Shown: one piece after another, positions 50,453-60,130 of the stretch
Position numbering within the stretch: position 1 is the first letter of the stretch
Layout of the letters: each line of letters starts with the position of its first letter
DNA from: Alteromonas oceanisediminis
GTDB lineage: Bacteria; Pseudomonadota; Gammaproteobacteria; Enterobacterales; Alteromonadaceae
DNA length: 64,000 nt
Direction: 5' to 3'
NCBI RefSeq assembly: GCF_018474025.1
Contig: NZ_JAHCTA010000003.1
Coordinates: forward strand, 186,001-250,000
Position numbers and translations under genes: made by a program
Notes under the pieces: model-generated
What the model saw: only the letters and a program-made list of their open reading frames with translations
Database searches by the model: none
What the model was told of the DNA's origin: nothing

Positions 50453-50479
50453 TGGATTTTTCGAAAAATCCATTTTTTT
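50453..50479 (+). terminator. perfect AT-rich palindrome with plus-strand T-run
   Basis: TGGATTTTTCGAAAAATCCA (50453-50472) is a perfect 20-base inverted repeat followed on the plus strand by seven T (50473-50479). It lies between orn and the tRNA promoter. As a plus-strand terminator it would stop any transcript coming from the DUF3185 gene through the antisense of the repeats and tRNA; it could also end orn on the minus strand, but there is no T-run on that side. Confidence 0.5.
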
Positions 50480-50524
50480 CTGATATTCCGTTTACTTCAT
50501 AAGCAATTCGCCTGCATTCAGACC

Positions 50525-51067
50525 CTAAATAGAGAATACTTTTTCACGATAGTATTGCAGCTCGGCAATCGATTCACGAATATCATCCAGCGCCAAATGA
50601 ACGCCTTTCTTTTTGAATCCGCTTAATACTTCAGGCTGCCAACGGACGGCAAGTTCCTTAATGGTGCTAACGTCGATACTACGGTAATGGAAATAAGCTT
50701 CCAGTTCTGGCATATACTTAACCATGAACCGACGATCCTGACCGATAGTATTACCACACAAGGGCGATTTACCGGCGGGCACATAATTTTCCAGAAACTT
50801 GATGGTCATCTGCGACGCCATTTGCTCATCAATTTCGCTGGCTCTGCAGCGTGCAGTCAATCCTGTTTTGCCGTGAGTATCCACACACCACGGATCCATA
50901 TTGTCCAGAATATCGTCTGGCTGATGCACGGCAATAACCGGTCCCTCTGCCAGAATATTTAATTGTGGATCAGTTACGATGGTGGCGATTTCAAGGACTT
51001 TGCAGGTTTCAGGGTCAAGACCTGTCATTTCCATATCAATCCACACCAAGTTTTGGTCATTGTTCAT
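50525..51067 (-). CDS. orn: oligoribonuclease
   Basis: About 180 residues, DEDDh 3'-5' exonuclease that degrades 2-5 nt RNAs, including pGpG from c-di-GMP. Motifs: [11 protein letters not shown] (Asp-x-Glu), [18 protein letters not shown], and [11 protein letters not shown] with the catalytic His and Asp. The sequence follows E. coli Orn throughout. The ATG at 51067 aligns with the family start; ATGs at 51079 and 51109 are also in frame, none with a clear ribosome-binding site. It is divergent from rsgA and upstream of tRNA-Gly, as in E. coli. Confidence 0.95.
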   Translation of the reverse strand: MNNDQNLVWIDMEMTGLDPETCKVLEIATIVTDPQLNILAEGPVIAVHQPDDILDNMDPWCVDTHGKTGLTARCRASEIDEQMASQMTIKFLENYVPAGKSPLCGNTIGQDRRFMVKYMPELEAYFHYRSIDVSTIKELAVRWQPEVLSGFKKKGVHLALDDIRESIAELQYYREKVFSI

Positions 51068-51167
51068 GCTGGCGTTCATCCACTGGTCTAATTTAATAAT
51101 GCATGGCACTTATAAGTCGCAAAAGGTAACATGCGTGTTGCAATTCAGCCAATGACTATCTGGGCTT

Positions 51168-52217
51168 GTGAAGAAAAAACGAAAGTTAACGCAGCAACAA
51201 AAACGCCGAATGAACGCCAATCGTGCTAAGCGGTTGTCTAAAGACGATAACGTACTCAGTGACACATCGACTGACAACGCACAGTTTGTCAGCGCGACTG
51301 TGGTCGGGCGATTCGGTCAACACGCTGATGTCGAACTGGAAGATTTACGCATTTTGCGCTGTCATATACGCCGCAACATTGATTCTGTCGTTTGCGGCGA
51401 TCGTGTTGAAGTATCGACCGACCTTGCCGGTGGCGATGGCATGGCGGGGGTCATTGAAGAAGTGCATGACAGACATTCAGTGCTAACACGCCCCGATTTC
51501 TACGACGGCATCAAACCTATTGCGGCGAATATCGATCAAATTATCGTCGTCAGTGCTATTTTGCCTGAACTGTCTACACATATCATCGACCGCTACCTAG
51601 TGGCATGTGAGGACATTCAGGTACCGCCGGTCATTGTGGTCAATAAAATCGACATGCTCGATAGCGCAGAACATGAGAACGTCGATAAACAGTTGCAGGT
51701 CTACCGCGATCTCGGCTATCCGGTCGTTTTCACAAGCTGTCAATCCGAAAGTGGCATGCTGCCTTTGCAAGCCGTATTGAACCACAAAACCAGCGTGTTT
51801 GTGGGGCAGTCTGGTGTTGGGAAATCAAGCATTATTAATGTGCTTTTGCCGGAGGCGAATGAAGACACCGGTGTGATTTCAGACACTTCAGGTTTGGGTC
51901 AGCACACCACCACCACGGCCAAGCTGCTGCACTTCCCATCGGGCGGCGATCTCATCGATTCACCGGGTGTACGTGAATTCGGCCTATGGCATCTGCCGAT
52001 AGAACAGATCACGCGAGGGTTTATCGAATTCCGTGATTATCTGGGTGGGTGCAAGTTTCGCGATTGCAAACATAAGGATGATCCAGGCTGTTTAATTCGA
52101 GCCGCCGTTGAGCAGGGTGAAATCGCCCAACAACGCTACGACAGTTACCATAAGATCCTCGCAACGCTGGATGAAAACAGACCCAGCCATGCCGAGAAGC
52201 CGGGTTTAAGGCGCTGA
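51168..52217 (+). CDS. rsgA: ribosome small-subunit biogenesis GTPase RsgA
   Basis: 349 residues, circularly permuted GTPase acting late in 30S maturation. A basic N-terminus ([20 protein letters not shown]) leads to an OB domain ([15 protein letters not shown]), then G4 [10 protein letters not shown]1 [10 protein letters not shown]3 DSPGVREFG and a zinc site ([14 protein letters not shown]). The start is a GTG at 51168 with the expected family N-terminus. It is followed by psd, as in E. coli. Confidence 0.96.
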   Translation: MKKKRKLTQQQKRRMNANRAKRLSKDDNVLSDTSTDNAQFVSATVVGRFGQHADVELEDLRILRCHIRRNIDSVVCGDRVEVSTDLAGGDGMAGVIEEVHDRHSVLTRPDFYDGIKPIAANIDQIIVVSAILPELSTHIIDRYLVACEDIQVPPVIVVNKIDMLDSAEHENVDKQLQVYRDLGYPVVFTSCQSESGMLPLQAVLNHKTSVFVGQSGVGKSSIINVLLPEANEDTGVISDTSGLGQHTTTTAKLLHFPSGGDLIDSPGVREFGLWHLPIEQITRGFIEFRDYLGGCKFRDCKHKDDPGCLIRAAVEQGEIAQQRYDSYHKILATLDENRPSHAEKPGLRR

Positions 52218-52344
52218 TGGCCGGAGTTACTTATCCAGATTTCTGGTTACATATAGCATTCTGCAATGGCTCATAACTGGAAAGTGCCTGTCAGGGCGAA
52301 ATTATCATGTACAATCTAGGCGTGTATTTTTTGGAGAATATCGC

Positions 52345-53229
52345 GTGATCGATTGGTTAAAAGTTAACCTTCAGTACATTTTGCCTAAACACCTTATTTC
52401 CCGTTTAGTCGGAAAACTTGCCGCTGCTGAGGCTGGGGTAGTGACCACCACGCTCATCAAGGCGTTTATCAAACATTATGATGTTGATATGCGTGAAGCC
52501 GCCGAGCCGGATCCAGAAGAATATAAAACCTTTAACGCATTTTTTACCCGCAAACTCACTGACGATGCTCGCCCCATCGTGGCTGATAACGATGTGCTGG
52601 TGCATGCAGTAGACGGCGCTGTGAGCCAATGTGGGCCGATTCGCAGTGACGCTATTTTTCAGGCGAAAGGCCACGACTATAGCTTGACGGCGTTGCTGGG
52701 CGGCAAGCCAGAGTTAGCTGCGCCGTTTAAAAATGGCGATTTTGCGACAGTCTATCTCTCACCTCGGGACTATCATCGTATTCACATGCCCATTGACGGC
52801 ACACTGACCGATATGGTGTACGTTCCCGGTGAACTCTTTTCAGTCAATCCATTAACTGCAGCCAATGTACCCGGATTGTTTGCACGCAATGAGCGGGTTG
52901 TCGCCATATTCGATACACCGGTGGGTAAAATGGCGATAGTACTGGTCGGTGCCACCATTGTTGCCAGTATCGCCACTGTCTGGGCAGGAACGGTTACGCC
53001 ACCTGCGGGTCAAAATATTTACCACTGGCAGTATGATGCAGAGGGTGACGATGCAATCACCTTGCAAAAGGGTGTTGAGATGGGCTTGTTTAAATTAGGC
53101 TCAACGATTGTCGCCTGTTTTGAACCCAATCGAGTGCAGTTAGAAACGATGAAACCCGGTCAGACCACACGTCTAGGGACTCCATTTGCTCGTAGCATGA
53201 CGAGCGCCAAAAATACCGACAGCGCCTAA
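52345..53229 (+). CDS. psd: phosphatidylserine decarboxylase proenzyme
   Basis: 294 residues. It makes phosphatidylethanolamine from phosphatidylserine at the inner membrane. The self-cleavage site LGST that yields the pyruvoyl group is present in [14 protein letters not shown] (about residue 251); catalytic His regions are [12 protein letters not shown] and [13 protein letters not shown]. The GTG at 52345 ([20 protein letters not shown]) has GGAG about 8 bases upstream and gives the family-type N-terminus. Downstream genes on the same strand are a permease and a phosphodiesterase. Confidence 0.96.
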   Translation: MIDWLKVNLQYILPKHLISRLVGKLAAAEAGVVTTTLIKAFIKHYDVDMREAAEPDPEEYKTFNAFFTRKLTDDARPIVADNDVLVHAVDGAVSQCGPIRSDAIFQAKGHDYSLTALLGGKPELAAPFKNGDFATVYLSPRDYHRIHMPIDGTLTDMVYVPGELFSVNPLTAANVPGLFARNERVVAIFDTPVGKMAIVLVGATIVASIATVWAGTVTPPAGQNIYHWQYDAEGDDAITLQKGVEMGLFKLGSTIVACFEPNRVQLETMKPGQTTRLGTPFARSMTSAKNTDSA

Positions 53230-53237
53230 TCACGCCT

Positions 53238-54104
53238 ATGGATCCTGTCAAACGCAGCCTGATTTCGCTGCACTTTACCGTGATCCTGCTCAGTGGCGCG
53301 TCACTGTTTTCAAACATTATTCCGCTTAACGCGACCGACATTACCTTTGGGCGGTCGCTGTTTGCGTGCCTTGTGCTATTTGCCTTTTTGGCGTTGAGTG
53401 GTAGTTCACTGCGATTGGGCTCTTGGCGCTGCTATGCGGTGGCAGTAGGTCTTGGCGCGTTGATGGCAGCGCACTGGACCAGCTACTTTGCGGCGATGCA
53501 ATATGCTGGCGTGTCTGTTGGCATGATAGCGCTATTCACATTTCCGGTGATCACCGTGCTACTTGAACCGCTGTTTGAGCGCTTTCGTTTAGCGTGGCAG
53601 GATATTGTCAGCGCGCTGGTTGTATTAGTAGGAATTTATTTGATTGTGCCGAGCGTTTCGCTGGAAAACGATACGACACTGGGTGTGTTGATAGGGATAG
53701 GCTCAGCATTACTCTATGCGTTCAGGAACCTACTACACCGTAAACATTTCTCTCATTACAGCGGCGCAAAAGCAATGGCCTATCAAATTTTAACGGTTTG
53801 CTTATGCCTTGTTTTCTTTGTGTCCGATGACTTTTACACGGCCCCTCAGGATGTGTGGTTACTGCTCATTCTGTTAGGCTCATTGTTTACGGCACTGCCC
53901 CATGCCCTCGTCGCGACCAGCCTAAAACACTTACGCGCCAAAACATTTTCCTTAATTGCCTGTATGCAGCCGTTTTACGGCGTAATTTTGGCAATCTTGG
54001 TGTTGAATGAAAATCCTACGTGGGCCACATTGCTCGGCGGTATTTTGGTGACTTCGGCGTCAGTGTATGAGACCGTAAATGCGCATCAACGGCAACCGCG
54101 TTAA
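53238..54104 (+). CDS. DMT-superfamily EamA permease
   Basis: 288 residues with about ten membrane helices in two EamA repeats, e.g. GLGALMAAHWTSYFAAMQYA and SVGMIALFTFPVITVLLEPL in the first, and LILLGSLFTALPHALVATSL with LIACMQPFYGVILAILVLNE in the second. A metabolite exporter is likely; the substrate cannot be read. It begins eight bases after psd and precedes the glycerophosphodiesterase by 17 bases, so the three may form one operon linked to phospholipid metabolism. Confidence 0.87.
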   Translation: MDPVKRSLISLHFTVILLSGASLFSNIIPLNATDITFGRSLFACLVLFAFLALSGSSLRLGSWRCYAVAVGLGALMAAHWTSYFAAMQYAGVSVGMIALFTFPVITVLLEPLFERFRLAWQDIVSALVVLVGIYLIVPSVSLENDTTLGVLIGIGSALLYAFRNLLHRKHFSHYSGAKAMAYQILTVCLCLVFFVSDDFYTAPQDVWLLLILLGSLFTALPHALVATSLKHLRAKTFSLIACMQPFYGVILAILVLNENPTWATLLGGILVTSASVYETVNAHQRQPR

Positions 54105-54121
54105 CGCAGAGCATCAGAGTC

Positions 54122-54841
54122 ATGAAAGTATTTGCACATCGCGGCGCAAGCAGGATTGCACCAGAAAACACGCTGGCCGCCATCTCCACTGCGCTATCGC
54201 TTCCGGTCTATGGGGTCGAGATTGACGTCTATCCTGTGGAGGATGATTATGTGGTTATCCACGATCGCTGGCTGATGCGCACCGCTTCTCTGCATAAACG
54301 TATTGATCAAATAAGCCTGGCCGAACTAAGGCAGCTGGAAGCAGGTATTTATCAGAATACCGTTCAGCGCGTCCCGCTGTTGTCCGAAGTGATGGCGCTT
54401 GACTGGCAAAACACCGTGCTCAATATTGAGCTTAAACAGTTACATGACGCTGAGCACTTCTGCGCCTATTTACAACGGCATCAGCGCAGAGCACCAATTG
54501 CCACTGAGCAACTGATTATCTCTTCATTCAACCATCATGACCTTGCCGCCTTAGCGCATGCAGAGCCTAAGTTACAGCGCGGCTGGTTAACCGCGTCTTT
54601 ACCGCTCGACTATTCGCTTCAGGCTCAATTACAAGGGTGCGATACCATTAACGTGGATGTGGATGTTGTTTGCAAGGCACTGGTAGACGATGCCAAACAA
54701 CGTAATCTGCCGGTCTTTGTTTATACTGTGGATGAATTAGACGACATTGATATGCTTCGGGATATGGGCGTCTCGGGTGTATTTACCAACTTACCGGAGG
54801 TGGTATTAGCGCACTTAAATTGGACTAAGGAGCAGAACTAG
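54122..54841 (+). CDS. glycerophosphodiester phosphodiesterase (UgpQ-like)
   Basis: 239 residues, GDPD TIM barrel. Catalytic motifs: [18 protein letters not shown] (His-Arg, Glu-Asn), VEIDVYPVEDDYVVIHD (Glu, Asp and His-Asp) and IELKQL. No signal peptide, so it acts in the cytoplasm, releasing glycerol-3-phosphate from deacylated phospholipids. The TAG stop shares the palindrome CTAG with the stop of the convergent MerC-like gene. Confidence 0.92.
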   Translation: MKVFAHRGASRIAPENTLAAISTALSLPVYGVEIDVYPVEDDYVVIHDRWLMRTASLHKRIDQISLAELRQLEAGIYQNTVQRVPLLSEVMALDWQNTVLNIELKQLHDAEHFCAYLQRHQRRAPIATEQLIISSFNHHDLAALAHAEPKLQRGWLTASLPLDYSLQAQLQGCDTINVDVDVVCKALVDDAKQRNLPVFVYTVDELDDIDMLRDMGVSGVFTNLPEVVLAHLNWTKEQN

Positions 54842-55260
54842 ATTCGCGACGTTACCGCCTGAGTATGATGAGTTTCGCTCTCGCAGGTACGGCACGTGCG
54901 GCATAAGCGCAAATTCATCAGGTGCGCTGCAATGATTAACCCCGCACCGAGTGCAATCGTAATTGGCTCGTAGGCTTCGCCAAAAATGTCTTTGTTCCAG
55001 TAAATCGCCGCACCGGCTGCCAAAGCGAATAACGGATAACGTTGACGATGATGGCGATAAAAGCCTATCAACAACGCGGTTGCACCGACTAAAATAGACA
55101 AACTAAGAATGGTTCTCTCAAACCAGACTTCAGCCACAAAAGAACTGGCAACGAAAGGCAAAATCGGCAACAACAAAGGCAGCGCAAGGCAGTGTAATGC
55201 ACACAAACCTGACACCCAGATACCTAATTTGTCTAACAGAATTCGATTTTGTTGTAACAC
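54838..55260 (-). CDS. MerC-like membrane protein, probably zinc-regulated
   Basis: About 140 residues, MerC-type with four membrane helices; the first contains the paired Cys in VSGLCALHCLALPLLLPIL, as in MerC metal transporters. The C-terminus is Cys/His-rich (LCRTCRTCESETHH). The start is uncertain: an ATG at 55302 would add MSMRCCVGNCSGDE, itself Cys-rich, but it sits at the predicted transcription start. The GTG at 55260 has AGGTGA at good spacing and is preferred. A Zur-type palindrome overlaps the promoter. No mercury genes are nearby, so zinc transport is the better guess. Confidence 0.78.
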   Translation of the reverse strand: MLQQNRILLDKLGIWVSGLCALHCLALPLLLPILPFVASSFVAEVWFERTILSLSILVGATALLIGFYRHHRQRYPLFALAAGAAIYWNKDIFGEAYEPITIALGAGLIIAAHLMNLRLCRTCRTCESETHHTQAVTSRI

Positions 55261-55304
55261 TTCATCACCTGAACAGTTGCCAACGCAACATCGCATCGAC
55301 ATAC

Positions 55305-55335
55305 GTTATAATATAACAAAAACAGATTATTTCAA
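55305..55335 (-). promoter_or_regulatory. promoter with Zur-type operator upstream of merC-like gene
   Basis: GTTATAATATAAC (55305-55317) is a near-perfect palindrome matching the core of gammaproteobacterial Zur boxes (GTTATA-N-ATAAC type). On the minus strand a promoter TTGAAA (55330-55335), 16 bases, TATTAT (55308-55313) overlaps it, so binding would block RNA polymerase. Outer bases do not extend the palindrome well. Confidence 0.6.
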
Positions 55336-55368
55336 CGCTTATTTATCTGATGTCTTTATGTTCAGGCG

Positions 55369-56199
55369 TTAAGGTGCGCTGGTTGTGCTAATGGGAGTAA
55401 GAGGATTGCGGTTCGCTAATAGGGCCTTTTGCCCAGAACTGAATAGCGCAGTGATCGGCACGAACTCAATACCGTCGGTGTTTGCGATAAGCGACTTCAA
55501 GCGCTCTACGGTAAGAGGGTGTGGGTGCGCAATACCAATTGACTGGCCATATTTATGCGCCAAACGCACCAAACGCTGAAACTGTGCCTGAATGAATTCA
55601 TCAGTTAGCTCATGATCCAAAAATACTTTTCGCTGCAGCGATGGTACGCCCGCTGCCAACGCAATCCTATGCGCTTTGGATAGTGGTGTTGTGCGACTGT
55701 CGACAAAAAACAGTTGTCGCTCAGCCAGTGCAGTCATTAGATTTGTCATCGGTAGTGATAACTGCGTCAGTTTGCTGCCCATGTGATTGTTCACACCGAC
55801 AGCGTAAGGCACCGATTTCAGCGCATCGTCCAGCGTGCGGGCAATCATTGACGCGTCCATTTGTGTGAGCAGCGCACCGGGGCCAAGATTGTGCGGATTC
55901 AACGTTTCCATGGGTAGATGCAACATCACTATACGGCCCTGCTCGGTGGCACTGTGGGCAAATTCTACTGATTTCGGGGTGTGCGGTAAGATCGCAAATG
56001 TTACGCTGGTAGGTAGGTCAAACGCAGCGATATCGGTGGTTCGATAGCCCATATCATCCATAATAATGGCGACTTTAGGGGGCTGCGCCTGCACTCCGAA
56101 ACAGATAAGCATACAAACTATGCACAGGAGGCTAGTCAGTCGTGTGTGTTGAAGTCGATACAAGGTAGTCAGCGCATCTCTTATTATTTTTTGCAGCAT
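55369..56199 (-). CDS. yibQ: divergent polysaccharide deacetylase family protein YibQ
   Basis: 276 residues, exported (signal around LLCIVCMLICFGVQAQ). The NodB-like fold appears as KVAIIMDDMGYRTTDIAAFD (acidic metal site), FAILPHTP, HLPMETLN, GVNNHMGSKLTQ and GIAHPHPLTVERL. It belongs to the DUF610 divergent deacetylase group found next to envC. The substrate is unknown, possibly a cell-wall polymer. The gpmI-envC-yibQ order is kept, but a PLP-enzyme gene on the opposite strand is inserted before it. Confidence 0.88.
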   Translation of the reverse strand: MLQKIIRDALTTLYRLQHTRLTSLLCIVCMLICFGVQAQPPKVAIIMDDMGYRTTDIAAFDLPTSVTFAILPHTPKSVEFAHSATEQGRIVMLHLPMETLNPHNLGPGALLTQMDASMIARTLDDALKSVPYAVGVNNHMGSKLTQLSLPMTNLMTALAERQLFFVDSRTTPLSKAHRIALAAGVPSLQRKVFLDHELTDEFIQAQFQRLVRLAHKYGQSIGIAHPHPLTVERLKSLIANTDGIEFVPITALFSSGQKALLANRNPLTPISTTSAP

Positions 56200-56271
56200 A
56201 ACAATGCTGACGCTAATTTGCGAATCAGTTAGGGTATAGGTAAATACCTTGGTGATGAAGGAGACTTTTTC

Positions 56272-57252
56272 ATGACACCGTTACAACATTGGCACGATGC
56301 GGTTAACGCTGCTGCTGGGACACTGAACCAGAGTGAATGCCCGCCTTACACGACGGCGCTTGAATACAGTGAGTTTTTTAGTGCCGCACACCATTGTCAT
56401 ATGTATTTAAAGCATGAGCATATGCAACACACCGGCTCGTTTAAATACCGCGGGGCGCTGCACAAAATTTTGTCCCTGAGTGAACATGAGCGGCAAAAAG
56501 GTATTGTTACTGCCAGCTCGGGTAACCATGGTATGGCCTGCGCGCTGGCAGCGCAGCGGCTGAACATCAGTGCCTCTGTTTATGTGCCTGAAACCGCCAG
56601 TGGTTTCAAACTGGCTCAAATTAGCCGGCTCGGCGCTGATGTTGTGCCCGTTGCCGGTGATTGTTTGGCTGCTGAACTCAGTGCTCAAACGATTGCGAAT
56701 GAACAGGACAAAACCTATATCTCCCCTTATAACGACGCCGAGGTTATCGCCGGTCAGGGCACCATTGCAGTCGAGCTATTGCAACAGCTTCCTGACATTG
56801 ACGCGGTGTTTGTGGCAGTGGGCGGCGGCGGTCTTATTAGTGGCATCGGCAGCTATCTAAAAGCTGAGCACCCTCACATTGACGTAATTGGCTGCTGGCC
56901 TGCCAACGCTCCGGCCATGGCAAAGTGTCTTGGGGCGGGGAAAATAATCGACGTGGCTGAAAACGACACGTTATCCGATGGAACTGCGGGGAATGTAGAG
57001 CCAAACGCCATAACCTTTCAGATCTGTCAAAAAGTCATTGATAAGCATGTGTTTATCGATGAAAGGCAGATAGCGACAGTGATCACGCAGATGGCTCAAC
57101 ATGAGCGGCAAATTGTTGAAGGGGCGGCCGCGGTGGCGATTGCAGGTGCGCTTAAACTCAGTCACGACTATGCACACAAAAAAGTCGCTGTGATCGTGTG
57201 CGGCCGCAATATCGCGTTTGAAAAGCTGCAAGCAATCCTAACGCCACGCTAG
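56272..57252 (+). CDS. PLP-dependent serine/threonine dehydratase-like enzyme
   Basis: 326 residues, fold-type II PLP enzyme. The Schiff-base Lys is in TGSFKYRGALHKI (about residue 52), the substrate loop is TASSGNHGMACALAAQ and the phosphate-binding glycine loop is VAVGGGGLISGIG (about 183). There is no ACT domain, so it resembles catabolic threonine dehydratase or serine racemase more than biosynthetic IlvA. AAGGAG lies 9 bases before the ATG. Its 3' end overlaps the convergent envC by 15 bases. Actual activity unknown. Confidence 0.87.
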   Translation: MTPLQHWHDAVNAAAGTLNQSECPPYTTALEYSEFFSAAHHCHMYLKHEHMQHTGSFKYRGALHKILSLSEHERQKGIVTASSGNHGMACALAAQRLNISASVYVPETASGFKLAQISRLGADVVPVAGDCLAAELSAQTIANEQDKTYISPYNDAEVIAGQGTIAVELLQQLPDIDAVFVAVGGGGLISGIGSYLKAEHPHIDVIGCWPANAPAMAKCLGAGKIIDVAENDTLSDGTAGNVEPNAITFQICQKVIDKHVFIDERQIATVITQMAQHERQIVEGAAAVAIAGALKLSHDYAHKKVAVIVCGRNIAFEKLQAILTPR

Positions 57253-58362
57253 CCAGGCACTGGGGTTGAGTGCCTTGCCTTTATGCCGAATTTCGAAATA
57301 CAGGTTAGGTGAGGCTTGTCCGCCACTGCGCCCGACTAAGCCGATGGTTTGACCCGCAGTGACAGTATCGCCCGGTTGCGTCAACAATGCCTGGCTGTGA
57401 CCATAAACACTCATGTAGCCGTCACCATGATCGAGAATGGTGACTAACCCGAATCCTTTTAGCCAATCAGCATATAATACGCGGCCTTGATAAACGGCCC
57501 GAACAGCACTGCCTTCATCGCCTTCGATGATCACACCCGTCCAGCGTACTTCTCCCTGACGCCGATCACCAAATAAGCGACGAAAACGCCCCTCAGCGGG
57601 CATAGTTAACTGGCCTTTGGCGCCGCTTAAGCCATCCAGTTGCGTTGGTTTGCGTTGTGCTTCTATCCGAGCCTGCTCAATAGCCCGAACAAGCGCTTCG
57701 GCGCTGGCTTGAAGTTGCGCAACCCGTTCGCCGTCAGTTTGAATCGCCGTATTCAATTCATCCAGCGTGCGCTGTCGCTGAGATTGCTGAGCAGACAGCT
57801 CTGCACGTTGCGTTTTTTGTTGAGATAGGAGCTGATTAAGTTCTTCAATGCGCTGCGCCAATGTGGCTTTAACACGTTCAAGTTCTTCAACGTCAGCTCG
57901 AAATTTTGCAATGGCGTCTCTGCGTGCATCACTCACATATTGGTAGTAGGTTAACACTCGTTCAAACGTCGAAGGGTTTTCCTGATTTAACAACATCTTC
58001 GCATAATCGTAATTGCCCGCCATGTAGGCACTTTTTACCTGTGCAGCCAATTGCGCTTGCTGTTGACGAATACGCGTTTCCAAAGTGACTTGCTGGGTAG
58101 CCAGTTTGCGCTGCTCTGCGCGGTTATCCTCTAAACTGCGCTGTGTTTCGGCAAGTTGACGCGCGGTTGAGGAAATCGCGATCTCAGCCTGCTTGAGAGC
58201 GTTTTCGAGTTTATCCGCCGCCGCTTTATTTTTTGCGATTTGCGCCTGTGTTTGCTTTATTTCTGCCTGTAACTCTTTAAGCTCATCATCCTGTTGCGCT
58301 AAACCCACCGGAACCAATAAGAACCAGATTAAGCACAACAAAGCAGACCGGATCAGACGCAT
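57238..58362 (-). CDS. envC: murein hydrolase activator EnvC
   Basis: 374 residues. Signal peptide (SALLCLIWFLLVPVGLAQQ), then long coiled coils (about 25-230; for example QAEIKQTQAQIAKNKAAADK) and a C-terminal LytM/M23 domain (VIIEGDEGSAVRAVYQGRVL, GYMSVYGHSQALL, LYFEIRHKGKALNPSAWL). In EnvC the LytM metal site is degenerate; here the first His of the HxH-type site appears replaced (VYGHS kept). It activates the amidases AmiA/B at the septum. It follows gpmI by 11 bases, as in E. coli. Confidence 0.93.
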   Translation of the reverse strand: MRLIRSALLCLIWFLLVPVGLAQQDDELKELQAEIKQTQAQIAKNKAAADKLENALKQAEIAISSTARQLAETQRSLEDNRAEQRKLATQQVTLETRIRQQQAQLAAQVKSAYMAGNYDYAKMLLNQENPSTFERVLTYYQYVSDARRDAIAKFRADVEELERVKATLAQRIEELNQLLSQQKTQRAELSAQQSQRQRTLDELNTAIQTDGERVAQLQASAEALVRAIEQARIEAQRKPTQLDGLSGAKGQLTMPAEGRFRRLFGDRRQGEVRWTGVIIEGDEGSAVRAVYQGRVLYADWLKGFGLVTILDHGDGYMSVYGHSQALLTQPGDTVTAGQTIGLVGRSGGQASPNLYFEIRHKGKALNPSAWLAWR

Positions 58363-58373
58363 AGAGAAAACAC

Positions 58374-59918
58374 TTAAGCGAGGGTAATGATCGACTTACC
58401 GGTCATTTCCTTTGGCTGTTCCATCCCCATGAGATAAAGCATTGTGGGTGCCACGTCACTCAACGTTCCTCCTTCACGCATGCTGGCTTTGCGGCCAAAA
58501 TAGATAAACGGTACCGGCTCGCTGGTATGCGCGGTGTGCGCTTGGCCGGAGTCCTTATCCACCATTTTTTCAGCATTGCCATGATCAGCGGTTATCAAAC
58601 ATTCACCACCGTGCTGTTCAAGCGCTTCAACAATACGCCCAATGGCAGTATCCACGGCTTCGCACGCCTTAACTGCTGCATCAAAATTGCCGGTGTGACC
58701 GACCATGTCACCGTTTGGAAAATTACACACAATCGCGTCAAATTCACCCGCTTCGATGGCGGCAACCAATTCGTCAGTTAATTTTTCTGAATTCATTTCG
58801 GGCTGTAAGTCATAAGTAGCAACATCGGGTGATGGGATCAGCACGCGTTTTTCGCCATCAAATTCGTCTTCTCGCCCACCACTGTAGAAGAATGTGACAT
58901 GCGCATATTTTTCGGTTTCAGAAATACGCAACTGAGTTTTATCATGTTTGGCTAACCACTCGCCCATAACGTTGACCAAATCCTCAGAGGGAAAAGCAAC
59001 TTCAGAGGGAATATCAGCAGCATACTCAGTCAGAGAAATAAACGCGCTGAGCTTGGGCGTTTTTTGTCGTGCAAACCCATCAAAATCGCTGTCCACGAAC
59101 GCATGGCTCAGCTCGCGAGCCCTGTCGGCACGGAAATTCATAAAGATAACGCAGTCATTGTCACCAATGGGAGCCCCCGCGCCAATCACCGTAGGCTTAA
59201 CGAACTCGTCGTTTTCATCACGCGCGTACGATTGCTCTAATCCAGCGACGGCTGAATCTGCTTGTTGTTGCGCCTCGCCTAAAGTCAGCAGATCGTATGC
59301 GGCTTGAACACGCGACCAGCGATTATCCCTATCCATTGCGTAGTAACGCCCAACGATACTGGCTGTTCGGCCTTTTCCTAATCGCTCAAACAACGACTCC
59401 GCTTTTTCCAAACTGGCTTTAGCGCTCTGTGGCGGGGTATCACGACCATCTAAAAACGCATGCAGATACACCTTGGTCGCACCGCGTTCAACGGCGAGTT
59501 CAATCGCAGCAAAGATGTGATCCTCATGACTGTGCACGCCCCCCGGAGAGAGTAAGCCCATAATGTGTACTGCCCCGCCGCTGGCGTTAGCCTTGTCTAT
59601 TCCAGCGCAAAGCACGGTATTTTGCTTGAACTCACCGTCTTTAATCGCCTTACTGACTTTCGTAAAATCCTGGTAGACCACCCGGCCAGCGCCAAGATTA
59701 ACGTGGCCCACTTCACTGTTACCCATTTGCCCTTCAGGTAAGCCCACATCTAGACCAGAACCAGAAATGAGCGTGTTGGCATAGTTGGCTTTCAAACGAT
59801 CCAGATGAGGCGTCTTGGCATGCGCGATTGCATTGTTTTCGGTATCTTCCCGATAGCCCCACCCATCAAGAATGAGAAGTGCGAGCGTTTTTTTTGCAGA
59901 TGCGTCTGTACTGGCCAT
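58374..59918 (-). CDS. gpmI: 2,3-bisphosphoglycerate-independent phosphoglycerate mutase
   Basis: 514 residues, Mn-dependent enzyme of glycolysis/gluconeogenesis. Motifs: [11 protein letters not shown], the phospho-Ser loop [16 protein letters not shown] (about residue 66), [26 protein letters not shown], and [11 protein letters not shown]. The ATG at 59918 has GGGGA 5-6 bases upstream and gives the standard 514-residue length; the frame is open upstream but not family-like. It heads gpmI-envC. Confidence 0.96.
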   Translation of the reverse strand: MASTDASAKKTLALLILDGWGYREDTENNAIAHAKTPHLDRLKANYANTLISGSGLDVGLPEGQMGNSEVGHVNLGAGRVVYQDFTKVSKAIKDGEFKQNTVLCAGIDKANASGGAVHIMGLLSPGGVHSHEDHIFAAIELAVERGATKVYLHAFLDGRDTPPQSAKASLEKAESLFERLGKGRTASIVGRYYAMDRDNRWSRVQAAYDLLTLGEAQQQADSAVAGLEQSYARDENDEFVKPTVIGAGAPIGDNDCVIFMNFRADRARELSHAFVDSDFDGFARQKTPKLSAFISLTEYAADIPSEVAFPSEDLVNVMGEWLAKHDKTQLRISETEKYAHVTFFYSGGREDEFDGEKRVLIPSPDVATYDLQPEMNSEKLTDELVAAIEAGEFDAIVCNFPNGDMVGHTGNFDAAVKACEAVDTAIGRIVEALEQHGGECLITADHGNAEKMVDKDSGQAHTAHTSEPVPFIYFGRKASMREGGTLSDVAPTMLYLMGMEQPKEMTGKSIITLA

Positions 59919-60130
59919 GCTGTCCCCTAAAGATTGAAAAAACCACGAAATGACATTACTGGTGCGTATCTTTAGAAAATACCAGTTTGTCTGGTGGTAA
60001 TAAACCGATTTACGCAAATCCGGCCTGTGCGACATTGACAGCATAGAACCCGCTCAAAAAAACAGCACTTTCATCTACGTTGAGATTGGCTATACTGACA
60101 ATTCACTCACACGCACTACAAGGAATTATC

